Source of the DNA: Apostichopus parvimensis
Taxonomy: Eukaryota > Echinodermata > Holothuroidea > Aspidochirotida > Stichopodidae
Assembly (NCBI GenBank): GCA_000934455.1
Contig: KN887323.1
Location: 13,054-66,345, forward strand
Direction: 5' to 3'
DNA length: 53,292 nt
Made by a program: the position numbers and the translations under genes. The number at the start of each line of letters is the position of its first letter. Position 1 is the first letter of the stretch. Positions 36,401 through 47,300 of this stretch are shown in pieces. Under the pieces are notes generated by a model. The model did no database searches and was not told the origin of the DNA. It worked only from the letters and a program-made list of their open reading frames with translations.

Positions 36401-38502
36401 CTTGCCTTGTACACAAAGTACATTGAAAGCAAAGCAAACTTTACAATGTTCAAAGGCTTTTATTGTTGAACAATTGCCACCTCCAATAACCAAATCTGGG
36501 AGGGCTTTTTTAAGCAGTGTGGGATGTTTAAACCCTTCCCTGTAACTGTCACATTATCTGTCACCAGAATGGCAATTTAAACTAAAATGGTAGAAAATCT
36601 AGACTTGCATACCTTTGAGAGTTTTGTAACAGATTTTTTTGCAAAATCAACAGTAACTGTGGATGGAGACACACACAGAATGCTATGAACGGTCGATCCT
36701 GAAAAAAATATATATCGACAAATTAACCACAGAAAACTGCAAGGTGACAAAGTAATAACTACAACTTGCTTGCCAAAATATAAAGTAAAACTGCTTAAAG
36801 GCAGGTTCATTTAAATGATACTTAACCTTTATAGTCACAATTTAATGGTGAATATGAATTTCAGTCTTAGACCACCACCTTGGATGTCCAATTTGTACAT
36901 GGACATTGTATGGTGGTGCTGTAAACCTACTACAAAGAGTGCTAAAACATTTTTGTTTATATAAATATTAAATATCGGTATTGGTATTGGAACTAGCGCA
37001 AAAATCTTTGAAATTGTTACTTTAAAAAATTCTCTCTGTTTTTAGGCTACTAATTAGTAACCTGGTCTGATCTTTGCATAACACCAGCTTTGAAAAATTT
37101 CAGATAAGCAAAAAGACACAGTTATAGGGCAGAAAATAGGTAAGCCTTTCAATAGTGCATTTTCATAGGGAAACCAGAGTATGAACAATCAATGAAGGCA
37201 AAATAATTGAACTTATTCAATCCTTCGGATTACTTATCAAATAAAAAACCTTGTCGGAAGTCTACTTTTTCTTTTTGTTCAACAGATAAATTTGGCAAAT
37301 ATATTCATGAAATATTGTTACCTTCTTGTACATGTGACCAAATTTCTTCAACACTGCTGAGACCTTCTATGGTCCTAGGCAAGACAACAGCATCCAAAAT
37401 CACAGAGTTCTCTGTACTAGAAGTGTTACCACACGAGATAAAGACTGCATGGTGCGTCTGATTGTCTGTCTCAACCAAACGCTTTATCTTTTCAAACTGT
37501 AAGACAAATGTTAAGGGATGGATGATAGCAAAGCAACAGCAATATCTTAAACTGCAGTACATGTCAAATATTGTGCAGTGCAATAGGTTAAAGGAATTGA
37601 AGACTTGCCCCAAACCGTGTGCGGCCATCTGAAAAAGTTAACTTTCTGTTGCTTGAAAGTGACGTTTAGTTCGTGTTGGTACAAAATGCAGACAGTAATG
37701 AAACATGATACTTTTTTGTCTTTAGCTGGACCTGAGATGTCCATCGCTGTATCGTTTTTACACTGTGCTGAGGGTATTGACCGCAGCTGTATGTACTGAT
37801 TGTACACTAGCGTCTAATTACCATCGGTAGCAAGCTGTGTGTGTATTTTCTGGGATCGATGGGGGTGTCTAACACTTGTTACACCTTATCCGAAACTCGG
37901 TCAGATTACCGGCATTAGACGTTTCTTTTTGCGCGAATCTTCACACCCTTTAATTACAAATTACACATTTTATACCATTTCACAACAAACACAAAAATAT
38001 CAAAGTTTCATTACTATGTTAGGATTAACATACAGATAATGTGATGGTAGAGGATTATGAATAACCATAATCTTTTTCTAGTCTGGTCCCTTATATATTA
38101 GATAAATTACTCCGGATATGACGCAACTAGTATGAAATAGAAAGTTGAAATTGTACCTTCCTATCTAGATTTAACTTGTTAAGTTAGTACAATGAAGTCA
38201 AATTTCACTCGATTTTGCTGTTACTAGATTGAATGCATAGGCCTAGGTCAAAATGTAAACACATTTCTCTGTGGTTTGATGAGACCTCAGCTCAGTCATG
38301 ACTGTAACCATCTGGCATAATCTGAAACTAGCATAACGTGATACTTTTAAACCACATGCACCTGATACTTTATTTTGACATGGTACATTTCAATCAAAGC
38401 TACAAATTTGTGGAAATCAAACTTAATCCCTTTAAGTTAAAGAGTTTATCTTACAATTTCAACGCAGCTGTCGAGCACTTCTATTTCATAGGGCGCAGCC
38501 AT
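27420..38502 (-). CDS. UFSP2: UFM1-specific protease 2 (UFSP2)
   Basis: UFSP2 is a cysteine protease that matures UFM1 and removes it from targets (family knowledge). Exons in transcription order: 38502-38455, 37496-37322, 36698-36613, 35783-35567, 34846-34608, 33986-33896, 32746-32589, 32041-31939, 31689-31546, 30479-30202, 29236-29134, 28395-28271, 27506-27420. All phases match; 617 aa, longer than human UFSP2 (about 469) but near insect lengths. The catalytic domain is C-terminal. Cys450 lies in [12 protein letters not shown], and Asp574 and His576 in LDPHYTG, with QWIGSIEV between. The C-terminus is [22 protein letters not shown]. The N-terminal ~250 residues are less conserved and include a charged tract at about 232-255 (EEEEE then Lys-rich). 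The exon 5 donor is an unusual GTGCAG. It is head-to-head with the SLC25A43-like gene and convergent with UBE2. Confidence 0.96.
27905..28110. repeat. Tandem duplication of ~108 bp in UFSP2 intron 12
   Basis: Two copies begin TGTGCTCATGAGGGAT at 27905 and 28013. Both contain TTACCCCTGG, CATGGAATGAAAG, TATTTGTGGCTTAATACT and AAATGGGCAATAGGAAC. Small indels separate them. Confidence 0.9.
29585..29702 (-). mobile_element. tRNA-derived SINE fragment
   Basis: On the minus strand, GAGGCTTAGCAATCGGGAGG is followed by TTCTGGGTTCAACCCTCGG and CCGGGTCATAGTAAGG. GGTTCAACCC (within plus 29641-29651) matches a Pol III B box, and the order resembles the anticodon-arm and T-arm half of a tRNA. The A-box half is weak or absent, so this is a degenerate copy. 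It lies in UFSP2 intron 10. Confidence 0.6.
30991..31116. repeat. Fold-back repeat with tRNA-like arm
   Basis: Arms of about 58 bp (30991-31048 and 31057-31116) are reverse complements with few mismatches; for example GAGAAATTTATGGCTAGAA pairs with TTCTAGCCATAAATTTCTC, and AGTGATCTCTGGATTA with TAATCCAGAGATCACT. Only about 8 bases separate them. The right arm with its spacer, GAGCACTGGGCTTGTAATCC then AGCTCGAGTCC and TCTAGCCA, reads like the 3' half of a degenerate tRNA with a TGT anticodon loop. It is in UFSP2 intron 9. Confidence 0.75.
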
Positions 38503-38910
38503 TTTATAGCTCTGTCGTAAGAGATCACAAACTAATTTTCAAATTTAAATTAAATACAGGATGATTGAACGGTACAGAATGGCACAACTTTACTGATTTA
38601 TATACAATATTTGATCAAAAAGATCATGTTATATTTTATGATCATTTATCTAGGCATAAAAAAAAATATATTCATTATTTTCATTGATTAAGTTTCTGGC
38701 AATGACAACCAAGTGTTCCATGTTTAGCAGACGACGAATTTCGAAGCAGGACGTACCGTCAGAATCCAAAGCATAATTATTCAAGTTATGGACCACCAGG
38801 TCATTATTTTGAATGCAAACAATTTTCAATTGTATTTGACATAAGAAAGGAGGTAGATTACCAGTGTTTCTTTCGCTGATTCGAAGACCTCAATATAGAT
38901 ATGTCGGAGA
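38503..38910. promoter_or_regulatory. Putative bidirectional promoter between UFSP2 and SLC25A43
   Basis: There are 408 bp between the divergent start codons. The stretch is AT-rich with no coding signal. Just before the SLC25A43 start, a short out-of-frame ATG (ATGTCGGAG, 38899) precedes the chosen ATG and could be an upstream start. Shared promoter use is inferred from spacing. Confidence 0.55.
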
Positions 38911-41900
38911 ATGGCTGCTACACGGAGAGACAACCGAGTAACATTTGTGCAAAACTTTACATGCACAGCTGTGGCAGGAATCACTGCAAGAACAGTAATA
39001 TCACCCTTGGATGTGGCTAAAGTGTTAATGCAAGTTGGAACTAGAGATACCCATGAGGGTGTTCTTAAAACATTTAATAATGTGTACAATGCTCAAGGCA
39101 TCAGGGCTTTCTGGAAGGGCAACTTAATGGGCTGTCTTAGGTTGGCTCCATTTAGTGCAATACAGTTTTCAGCATTTCATAAAGTAAAGCAGCACCTGGT
39201 TGATGACAGTGGCAGGATGAATCCCATGCATGCAATGCTGGCAGGGTCTCTTGCAGGCATGGTTGCAACAGTCATCACTTACCCAACTGACATGGTGAAA
39301 ACAAGATTAATTGTGCAAAATATCCAGAGAAAGAGATATAAGGGTGTAACACATGCCTTTTCACTTATCATGAAAGAAGAAGGAGTCCTAGCGTTCTACC
39401 GTGGGATGTTTGTGTCATTAATAGGTGATGAAAAATTTCAGTCTTTTGATTGAGTATAGCCTTATAAGTAATATAATGCCTATGACACCAGTCTTTGTAT
39501 GCTTTTAGTTCAGGCTATCTTGCAATTTGTTCAATGTTCACAATGCAAGCATTCTGTGCACCTACTGTTCATTACTTATATCACACTCATAACCGACATA
39601 ATACTATAGCCTGGTGATTATTCGATATGTTTTAAAGTAAACTTTACTTTTAGCACTATTGGGTTTCATCTGCTGTGCATGAATAATTTAAATGAGCCTT
39701 ACTGTATTCTGTAACTGTAAGCTGTTGCTTCTAAGACTATAGTTAGGCCTTAGAATGTCTATTACATAAGTGAAATAACATAATTCAATGAAGCGATTAA
39801 TTATATCTGGAAGCCTACAAAATTTCAAGTATTTTTCAATGCCCAAAATGTAAAACAATGGTTGCACCTGTTATAATTATGATACAGTAACTATATGCAA
39901 AAACTAAGTTAATGTTGGTGTTAAATTTTGTTTTGTAATACTCAGTGTTCAACTTGAGTTCAAACCAGTGCTGTTTTATGTTGCCATGACTAGCCTTGAG
40001 ATCAGAACAAAATATCTTAAACTTTTATACTTATCAGAATTGTAATCAAATGATTGTTACTGATTCCTTACATCAGAAGTAGGCATGTAAATAAAAAAAC
40101 AACCATACTTCAGACTTAAAGAAGGCATTGTAATATCACTTTTCATATTAAATAACTGCACTCCAATATTTTACAGGCAAGTACCTTGAAAGGAATATGC
40201 AACCGGGCCATCATTTGTGATGTAACTGTTATTTTCCCATCAGGTTCATTGCCATACACAATGGTAACCTTTGCAGCATATGAAACATTGGATCAAGTTT
40301 GGAACAAGCCTCGTTATATGTACACTCCTATGCAGAGTCTCTTCAATGGATGTGTTGCTGCTGCCATAGCACAGTTGGCATGTTATCCTTTTGATACCAT
40401 CAGAAAGAAATTACAGGTAGCTTACAAGCTTGTAGTTTCCAGGATTTAGTTTTAACTCTTGTAAAACTACTTATTGGTAGAAATGGATTGCTAATTGCTG
40501 CATGTTGAAGACAATTAAGACAGCTTATGAAAGCTTTAAGAAATTAATTCTGATAGCATAAAATGTAACATTTGTCTTGAAAAGAAAAACATGTTTAACT
40601 GAAATGGTTGATATAAACCTCATTGATCTTCAGCCACCAGAATCTTCTTTTTATGAAAAAATTATTGGTATTGGAATCTTCCCAATCTGTTTACATAATG
40701 CAGACATTTAACATACCTCTTTTTAGGTCATGTCCTCATTCCTCACATGCTATTTTATCATCAATGTATAATAAACCAAGTTGGATGCTCCATCGGCAAC
40801 TCTTGATAGTGCTCAAAACTCTTTTCCATCCTATTAACTGTTTAAAATAATTTATTCGTTAAGTGTATTACTTATGAATATTCCTCGAGCTTCCAATACT
40901 TCATAGCATCTATGGCTTGTTTCTTATAGTCATAGAGTACACCAATGCTGATCATTCAGTCCTCATATGTTTTTGAACAAGACCTCAGGAATATTTAATG
41001 TCAAATGCTAAATCCTGGTTTCAATTAATTGTCTGTTTGGTAAGGCCTTTTTTTTTTATATTCCACTTCCTTCAATTTTGTGATTCCATATTTAAGGCCC
41101 AAAGTCCTGTTATCAGAGATGGTGGAGGAGTTGATGTTCACTTTAGAGGTGCTTTAGCTGCTGCAAGAGCTACTCACAGAAAATATGGATACAAAGGCTT
41201 CTGGAGAGGAATAACACCCAACCTATGTAAGGTAAGTCAGTTGCATTGACCATGAGTTGTGAAAAGTGAACATTTCATAGCTTAGTGTACCAAATTAATT
41301 TTAGTTTACCAACTGTTGTAAACCTGCATCCTGCATCAACAGATAAATCAAGAATCACTTCTGAAGTACCTCATTCTCAAATCAATTACTTGCATTGTTG
41401 AGCCTCTCTTTTGCATGTCAGTGTCTTCCATCTTCTCATACTGGAATTAAGCCTTACTGGACTGGAGGTGGGCGACACATACTGTACCCAAGGAATCATG
41501 CTACTTTTGAAACATGAGAGGTGTTATCTGGTTGTAGGTCGTGTGTGATGCCACTGAACAAATTTTAGTTGGCTGATTTCTAAACTCGTTGTACCAGCTC
41601 CTTGCAGGTTCTTAAACCAGAAGACAAGGAGAAGTACATTGTAATGAGGTGTTTCAGTGAGGAAAAGTACTCAGGATGCAAAGTTTGTTAGCCAAAGCAT
41701 TGTTACTTTGATAAAGTGACCATCCTTGTCTTACTGTGTGTTTGGGTTGGATTAGTCTTTGAGCAGTTCATATAAGAGTCTGCAATTCTTCCATTTTCTT
41801 GCAAAACATTTTGCCAGCTTCATAAAACCTTCACCTACTTTCCTTTGCAGGTTGTCCCATATGCAGGCATTATGTTCATGACTTTTGAGGCACTCAAGCG

Positions 41901-42018
41901 GTCTATGCTGTATCACAATGGATATACTGTTTCTGTGTTTGATGACACTCCCAAGCCAGGCATAGATCAGACTATGCAACGAAGTGAACTTGAAGCTTGG
42001 CGGAAAAGACACACATAA
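38911..42018 (+). CDS. SLC25A43: Mitochondrial carrier family protein, SLC25A43 type
   Basis: This is a six-helix inner-membrane solute carrier; the substrate of SLC25A43 is not established to my knowledge. Exons: 38911-39424, 40244-40416, 41097-41231, 41851-42018, all phases consistent, 329 aa (human about 341). Three carrier repeats each hold the PX[DE]XX[KR] signature: PLDVAK at 32-37, PTDMVK at 125-130 and PFDTIR at 220-225. Assignment to SLC25A43 rather than another carrier rests on the start MAATRRDNRVT (human MATWRRDGRLT), LAGSLAGMVATVITYPTD, the AQSP...GGGVDVHF block in exon 3, and VPYAGIMF...YHNGY near the end. As in many carriers there is no cleavable presequence. The gene is divergent from UFSP2 and convergent with IDS. 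Confidence 0.93.
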
Positions 42019-43213
42019 TGAAGATATCTCCGTTTCATCTCTTAATCACCCTTCACTGACAGATTCCTGAACTACATAGCCAAGTTTCCCTCTTATCTAA
42101 TAAATCCATAAATGCTTTAAGCAAGTATGTATTGGATAGGAAACCATTAGGAATGCCATTAGGGCCACAAGTGATAATATAATCAAAGTTATTAATGTAC
42201 TGAATTATAATGTTAATGTATAGAGTGATAATATGAATATAAACGACGGATGATAGTATAAAGAGATATGAAAATGATATACTTTCTGCTCCTTTTGATA
42301 TTGCAGAGAACTGCTACATTTTAGACATGATGGAAGAAACGAAAAGGACCATGACTCAAGATGAATATATATTGATAAACAATTACAACAAAGACTTATT
42401 GAAAACTAATGTAGAGTATACATTTGACATTGAACTTCTTTCTAATTAGCTGTATTGCATGGACTTGAGTTGACACAGTTGTGAATTTTGCTTAGCTTTG
42501 ACTTTCTATCATTTCAGTCAACTACAGATTCATGGAAATTTAGTACCATTTGCTTTCATTGCATATCAGTATTGTTGTGCTTTGTTTACATTTATATACA
42601 TTATACAAGCATGTTTGCCAGCAACTGATGAACAGATATATCAATATTTATATAAAATAGCTGTAGTTGGGTAAATGACACAAAATACTTGCTTTGGTCC
42701 TCACCACGAATGTGATGTCAGGGAGTAATTTAGCATTCAAATTTTGTGTAGCAATTTTGAATGCAGTTACACATTCTCTTATTAAAAAAAATTATGGTTC
42801 TTGTGTATACAAACTGCTATGCATCTTTGCACTTGCATAGCAATTTGATAGTTTTGCAATGCGTTTCTGGATGAATTATTCACTGGCTTTAATTTCGAAG
42901 ATCAGTACTGAATAAGAAGTCCCTTATGTTATGTTATGCATATGTATACTCCATGGGTTTTGCCAGAAAGATTGTTATATTATCTTTGTGTAGTTTCATA
43001 TTATCAAAATCATCATTGACATTTTCACTGTTTTGGTCCATTTGGCATTCCACTTTAAACTACAACCAGACTTATGAAACAAGAAGTGTATCTCTTTATA
43101 TATTTAGGATAGAGGCATGTATTGTTATTACAACTCCAGTTACTTGATAACCAGAAGGAAAGGGGCATGTCCAGGGAACTTTATCAAGTTCAGTTATAAA
43201 TGTCTGTTTACAA

Positions 43214-43223
43214 AATAAATAAA
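43214..43223 (+). terminator. Candidate polyadenylation signals for SLC25A43
   Basis: Two overlapping AATAAA hexamers (43214-43219 and 43218-43223) lie about 1.2 kb after the SLC25A43 stop. They are plausible but unproven, since AT-rich DNA gives many chance matches. Confidence 0.25.
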
Positions 43224-43744
43224 GACAAAGAGAAATTGACCTAAAAGTATTCTTATTTATTTTTTCAATGATAATTGTAACCTTTGTAGTCTTGCAGGCT
43301 GATAACTGTGTGTATATGTGTGTGTGACGCCTTGCTTGTAAACACGGTAGATCAAGAAGGGAATTTTGGAACTTTGTACCAATTTCATATTTAGTATGTA
43401 GTACTATAAGTACTGTGAACAACACTATTCCAGTTGCATATATTAAACAAAGATTTTAAAATACGTAATCATTTGACCTCTAAAAGCTACATACTGGCAT
43501 GTGGAAGTGATGAATAATATGAGTTTTTCCAGATGCTTATATTGCACAATTTGATAAAGTTAATCTAACACAATGTACAACCAGATTATAAAATTCAACC
43601 TCATTTAAATGTAGACTGTAAATACTGGGCACACATACAACACCACGACACCTCAAAGATGCTACATATTAGATACCACAATAATTTGAAATTCTGATTT
43701 ATTTCAGTACAAAAATATATCTTTTCTTTCTCTCTTGCAATACA

Positions 43745-43745
43745 A

Positions 43746-43788
<43 letters not shown>

Positions 43789-43789
43789 A
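43745..43789. repeat. (AATA)n microsatellite
   Basis: About eleven uninterrupted tetranucleotide units of AAAT/AATA. It is likely to be length-polymorphic. Confidence 0.97.
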
Positions 43790-43858
43790 GGGATCATAAA
43801 CTGTATAACGATATTTCATGTCAGTATAACAGATGTTTCCTAATATACATCAATATCA

Positions 43859-43910
43859 CTAGGGGAATCGTCCGGGGGGGAATCGTCCAGGGGGGAGTTG
43901 TCCGGGAACC
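43859..43910. repeat. G-rich triplicate motif GGGGAATCGTCCGGGG
   Basis: Three adjacent variants: GGGGAATCGTCCGGGGG, GGGGAATCGTCCAGGGG and GGGGAGTTGTCCGGGAACC. The runs of G could support G-quadruplex structure on this strand. It lies downstream of both convergent genes. Confidence 0.8.
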
Positions 43911-44332
43911 ATAGCCAATATCAAGTCCTCAGTTAGACCTATTCAAAACTGCTGCTATGCATTGTTGTTGAGCAGAGTCATCAATGGATTGGGAATTTCT
44001 GATTTGCTAGTCCATTTAATAGAGTAAAAAATCATTTGTGTTCACCATGGCAGTGATGAATAGAATACCTTCACATCCCTTGTTATTTGAGGAAGCGGAC
44101 AGATTCTGATGTACACTATCGTCCCTCAGATAGGGGCGTTAAGCAGCAGTCCCATGCAGGAGCAAAAATGGGTGCAATAATTACATGCCTTTGTAATTCT
44201 CTGAAAACTAAATAAAAAAGAGAAGGCTTAAATATAAAGCTGATGTTCATCCACAATCATCACATGGATAGCGTTCAAAAAGAGCTTCTCTTGGCTTCCT
44301 TAGCCTCGGGATTTACTAAGCAATACTGTATT

Positions 44333-47300
44333 CTAAATTAATGATGGTTTACAGTTCCTCCATCCTTTTTGTAAGGCTTTCGTTAATTGTTTGATGATAA
44401 GTTGGTATTGGGGTTCATCAGCAACATTCTTGTTTTCTTCTACGTCTTTTTCAAGATCATATAGTTCCCTGGCATATACAGTTGACCAATTAGGCTTTGA
44501 GGTGTTTGTGTCAAAGCCTAACCACTCAGCGAAGCGATAATACTTGGTTTGTAGAGTGTATCCCATAATCCTGATGTCCTTGAGGTCTGGCACATCTGTA
44601 TTATTTTTAGGTTGAATGTCTGGTCTAGGATATTGGCTAAATGTACAATTTTTCCACATCGATTCAGCACCAGCAGAGACAGGTTTAATAAGTGGTAAAA
44701 GACTGGTACCTTCAGTGCAAAGTTGTATCTCATGTGACACAGAGGGACACTCGCTAACAGAGGGCAGTCCAGCTAGATCCACAACGGTGGGAAATATGTC
44801 TACTAGTTCCACAAAAGCATTTGATACTTTTCCACTTCCTTCTGTTTGCTGTGGCATATTTTGAAACACATCTTGAAAATGAAATGTTGTCATCTTCTTT
44901 TGATGAAAGCTTGTCTTCAGTAATGGAGGTACATGTATAAGTAGTGGCACCCTAGTAGCCAATGCATAGTTACTGAACTTAGCAAACTCTGAGTGCTCTC
45001 CTAGCTGCCAGCCTGCATACAAAAAGAAACAATCAAATTTAAAAAAAAATGCACAAACAGTTACAGAGTTTGGAAACTTTGCCTGTAGTCAAAGGAAACA
45101 AAATTAATGGCCTGATTCTTATATGAGTAGGCTATCGGCTAGGCTGATTTGCCACAAAGTTGCTGCACCAAACATTATCAAAGCCTTGAACACATATCAC
45201 TGTGACATACCAAGCACAAGCAAATGCTTTATCAATAAATTTCTCTTCATTAGTACAGAACTAAAGTCTGTTACATTGCTCAATACTAACTAAAACCAGA
45301 TGCTACGCAGCTTGCAACCATGAACATTTTTGTTACTTCATTTCATTAGCTATTCAAACAGACAAAAATAAATAAATGAGCCATCACGAGCAATCTGTTA
45401 AATATGAAATAAACTGTTTGCTACAGTAACCTACCATGGTCTCCAATCAATACAATGATGGTATTGTCTGCAAGGCTGCTCTCCTCTAAAGCATTTAAAA
45501 CTCTTCCAATCATAGCATCAACATAAGAGACGGCTGCATAGTAGTGTTGTCGTATCAGCAGCTGTGAATAGCAGAAAAATCCAATGACAGGTATAAACTT
45601 ATCAGCCAGAACCATCTAGACTTGATATATACATATCAAGTTGTTTATGTAAATGACTGACTAACCCACTAGATATACAGATATACCAACAAAAACCAAG
45701 GAAAAGTTTAGGAAGCAATGTAATACTTCATTCAATTCTGAGAAATTTGTTGCAAAGTCACTTGTGAAATTTATCACATTAGTCATAAAACTTTACATCA
45801 TAAAGTGAAATACAATCCCTACCGAACACTGATTGGGATAGCAACAATTCTTGCTTTTCAGTATTTCAGACAAAACTTGAATAGTTAAGACAATAAGCTG
45901 TATAGTCCTGTCATTATGGCATGGGAAATAATCTTCCAATGTAAACATTCTGCTTTGAAAGAAACTATTCAAGGAAGGAACATGTGTATAAAAAGAAAAT
46001 AAACGTCTCAAATGATTACATGGTAGTTATCAGGCATGGGACCGTAAGGAAAGCTCAAGTTAAGCGCTGCTATGTCCTCTCTCTCTCTAAGGCTGGAGTA
46101 AGTTTCAAAAGCCACATCGGGGAGAGATGCCGGTAAATCTTTATTCGTGGCCATTTTGATTGTCTCAATTGGGTAGAGACTTAAAAATTCTTTAGGAAAC
46201 TTGAATGGAATGTGAGGTTTGTAGAATCCAAGACCAAGAAAGAATGGCAGATGTGATGATGACATGTTTCTAATCATTGAGATGGCATTGTCAGCTAGTT
46301 GAATGTCCGGTAATGTGCCTTCTGGTTGCTGGGATAAATCGACTGGGCATAGAAGATACTCATGTCTGGTGCCATCAGGTGATAAACAGACCTGGAAGAC
46401 AGGCAAAGAAAATATGTACTATGCTAGATGCATAAACCAGAAAATCAAATGGGTGTAGGGGGAAGGGGGGGGGGTTGGACATCGACAGCACGATTGGCAA
46501 GGTTCCTGATTCAAAAACTTGCCAGAAAATCAAATGGTGTAGAGGGGGGGGGGGTTGGTCATCGACAGCACGATTGGCAAGGTTCCTGATTGAAAAAAAC
46601 TTGTGAGTAGTCTCTTATCTAAACTTTAACATGTTAGCCTGAAATTCTGCACTGTGGCCTGCTTGATTACTAAAATAGTTCTTATTGAAAAGCAACCCTT
46701 CACTAGATAGCTGCCACGATCTTTGGATTGGCCGAATGTAACTGTCAGCTGAATCCAATTCAGCCTCTTTTATTCACTTGACAATTGATATCCTCCACTG
46801 CCCTTTGATGGCATTAAGTGGTCTTCAATTGCCCAACTGCCCAAAGTTTTGAGCTACATGTACTTAAAAGTACCTCTCTCTCCCCCCCCCCCCTCCCCCC
46901 TCCGTTTCCTTTTATTTTGTGGTGCTCTGTGTTACTTCTCTGTATGAAGTATGCCACTATACACAGCTGTAATATGTAACAACTTAGTGACCAGTCCTTT
47001 AAATACCGAAGAATTCTTCATTGTCCTACCTACTGTCCGTTCCTTACAACATCTGAACAGCCAAGAAGACAAAAGGTTACAGTATTACCCATACTGCCTG
47101 GGCGTGACGATTGCATCAAGCCATTCTTGCTATAAATATGTTGCATAGCTTATCAGCAGTGACATATTTAAATCTCAGTCAAATACCCACAAAATACTGG
47201 AATGCATTAATAATACTAAATTTTTAAAATCCATCAGTACAGCTGTTAAATAATGTTTACTCATCGGTAATAGTATTTTATCACACAGAAAACAACAGTT

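Larger units (their letters stand above)
42019..44332. other. Intergenic region between convergent SLC25A43 and IDS
   Basis: 2.3 kb of AT-rich DNA carries both 3'UTRs, an AATA microsatellite (43745-43789) and a G-rich triplicated motif (43859-43910). No further coding exon was recognised. Confidence 0.7.

Noticed and set aside
37547-37807. Extra upstream UFSP2 exon candidates on either strand
   Set aside because: The phase-0 join of 38455 to 37496 already gives a complete start; these frames have no conserved content.
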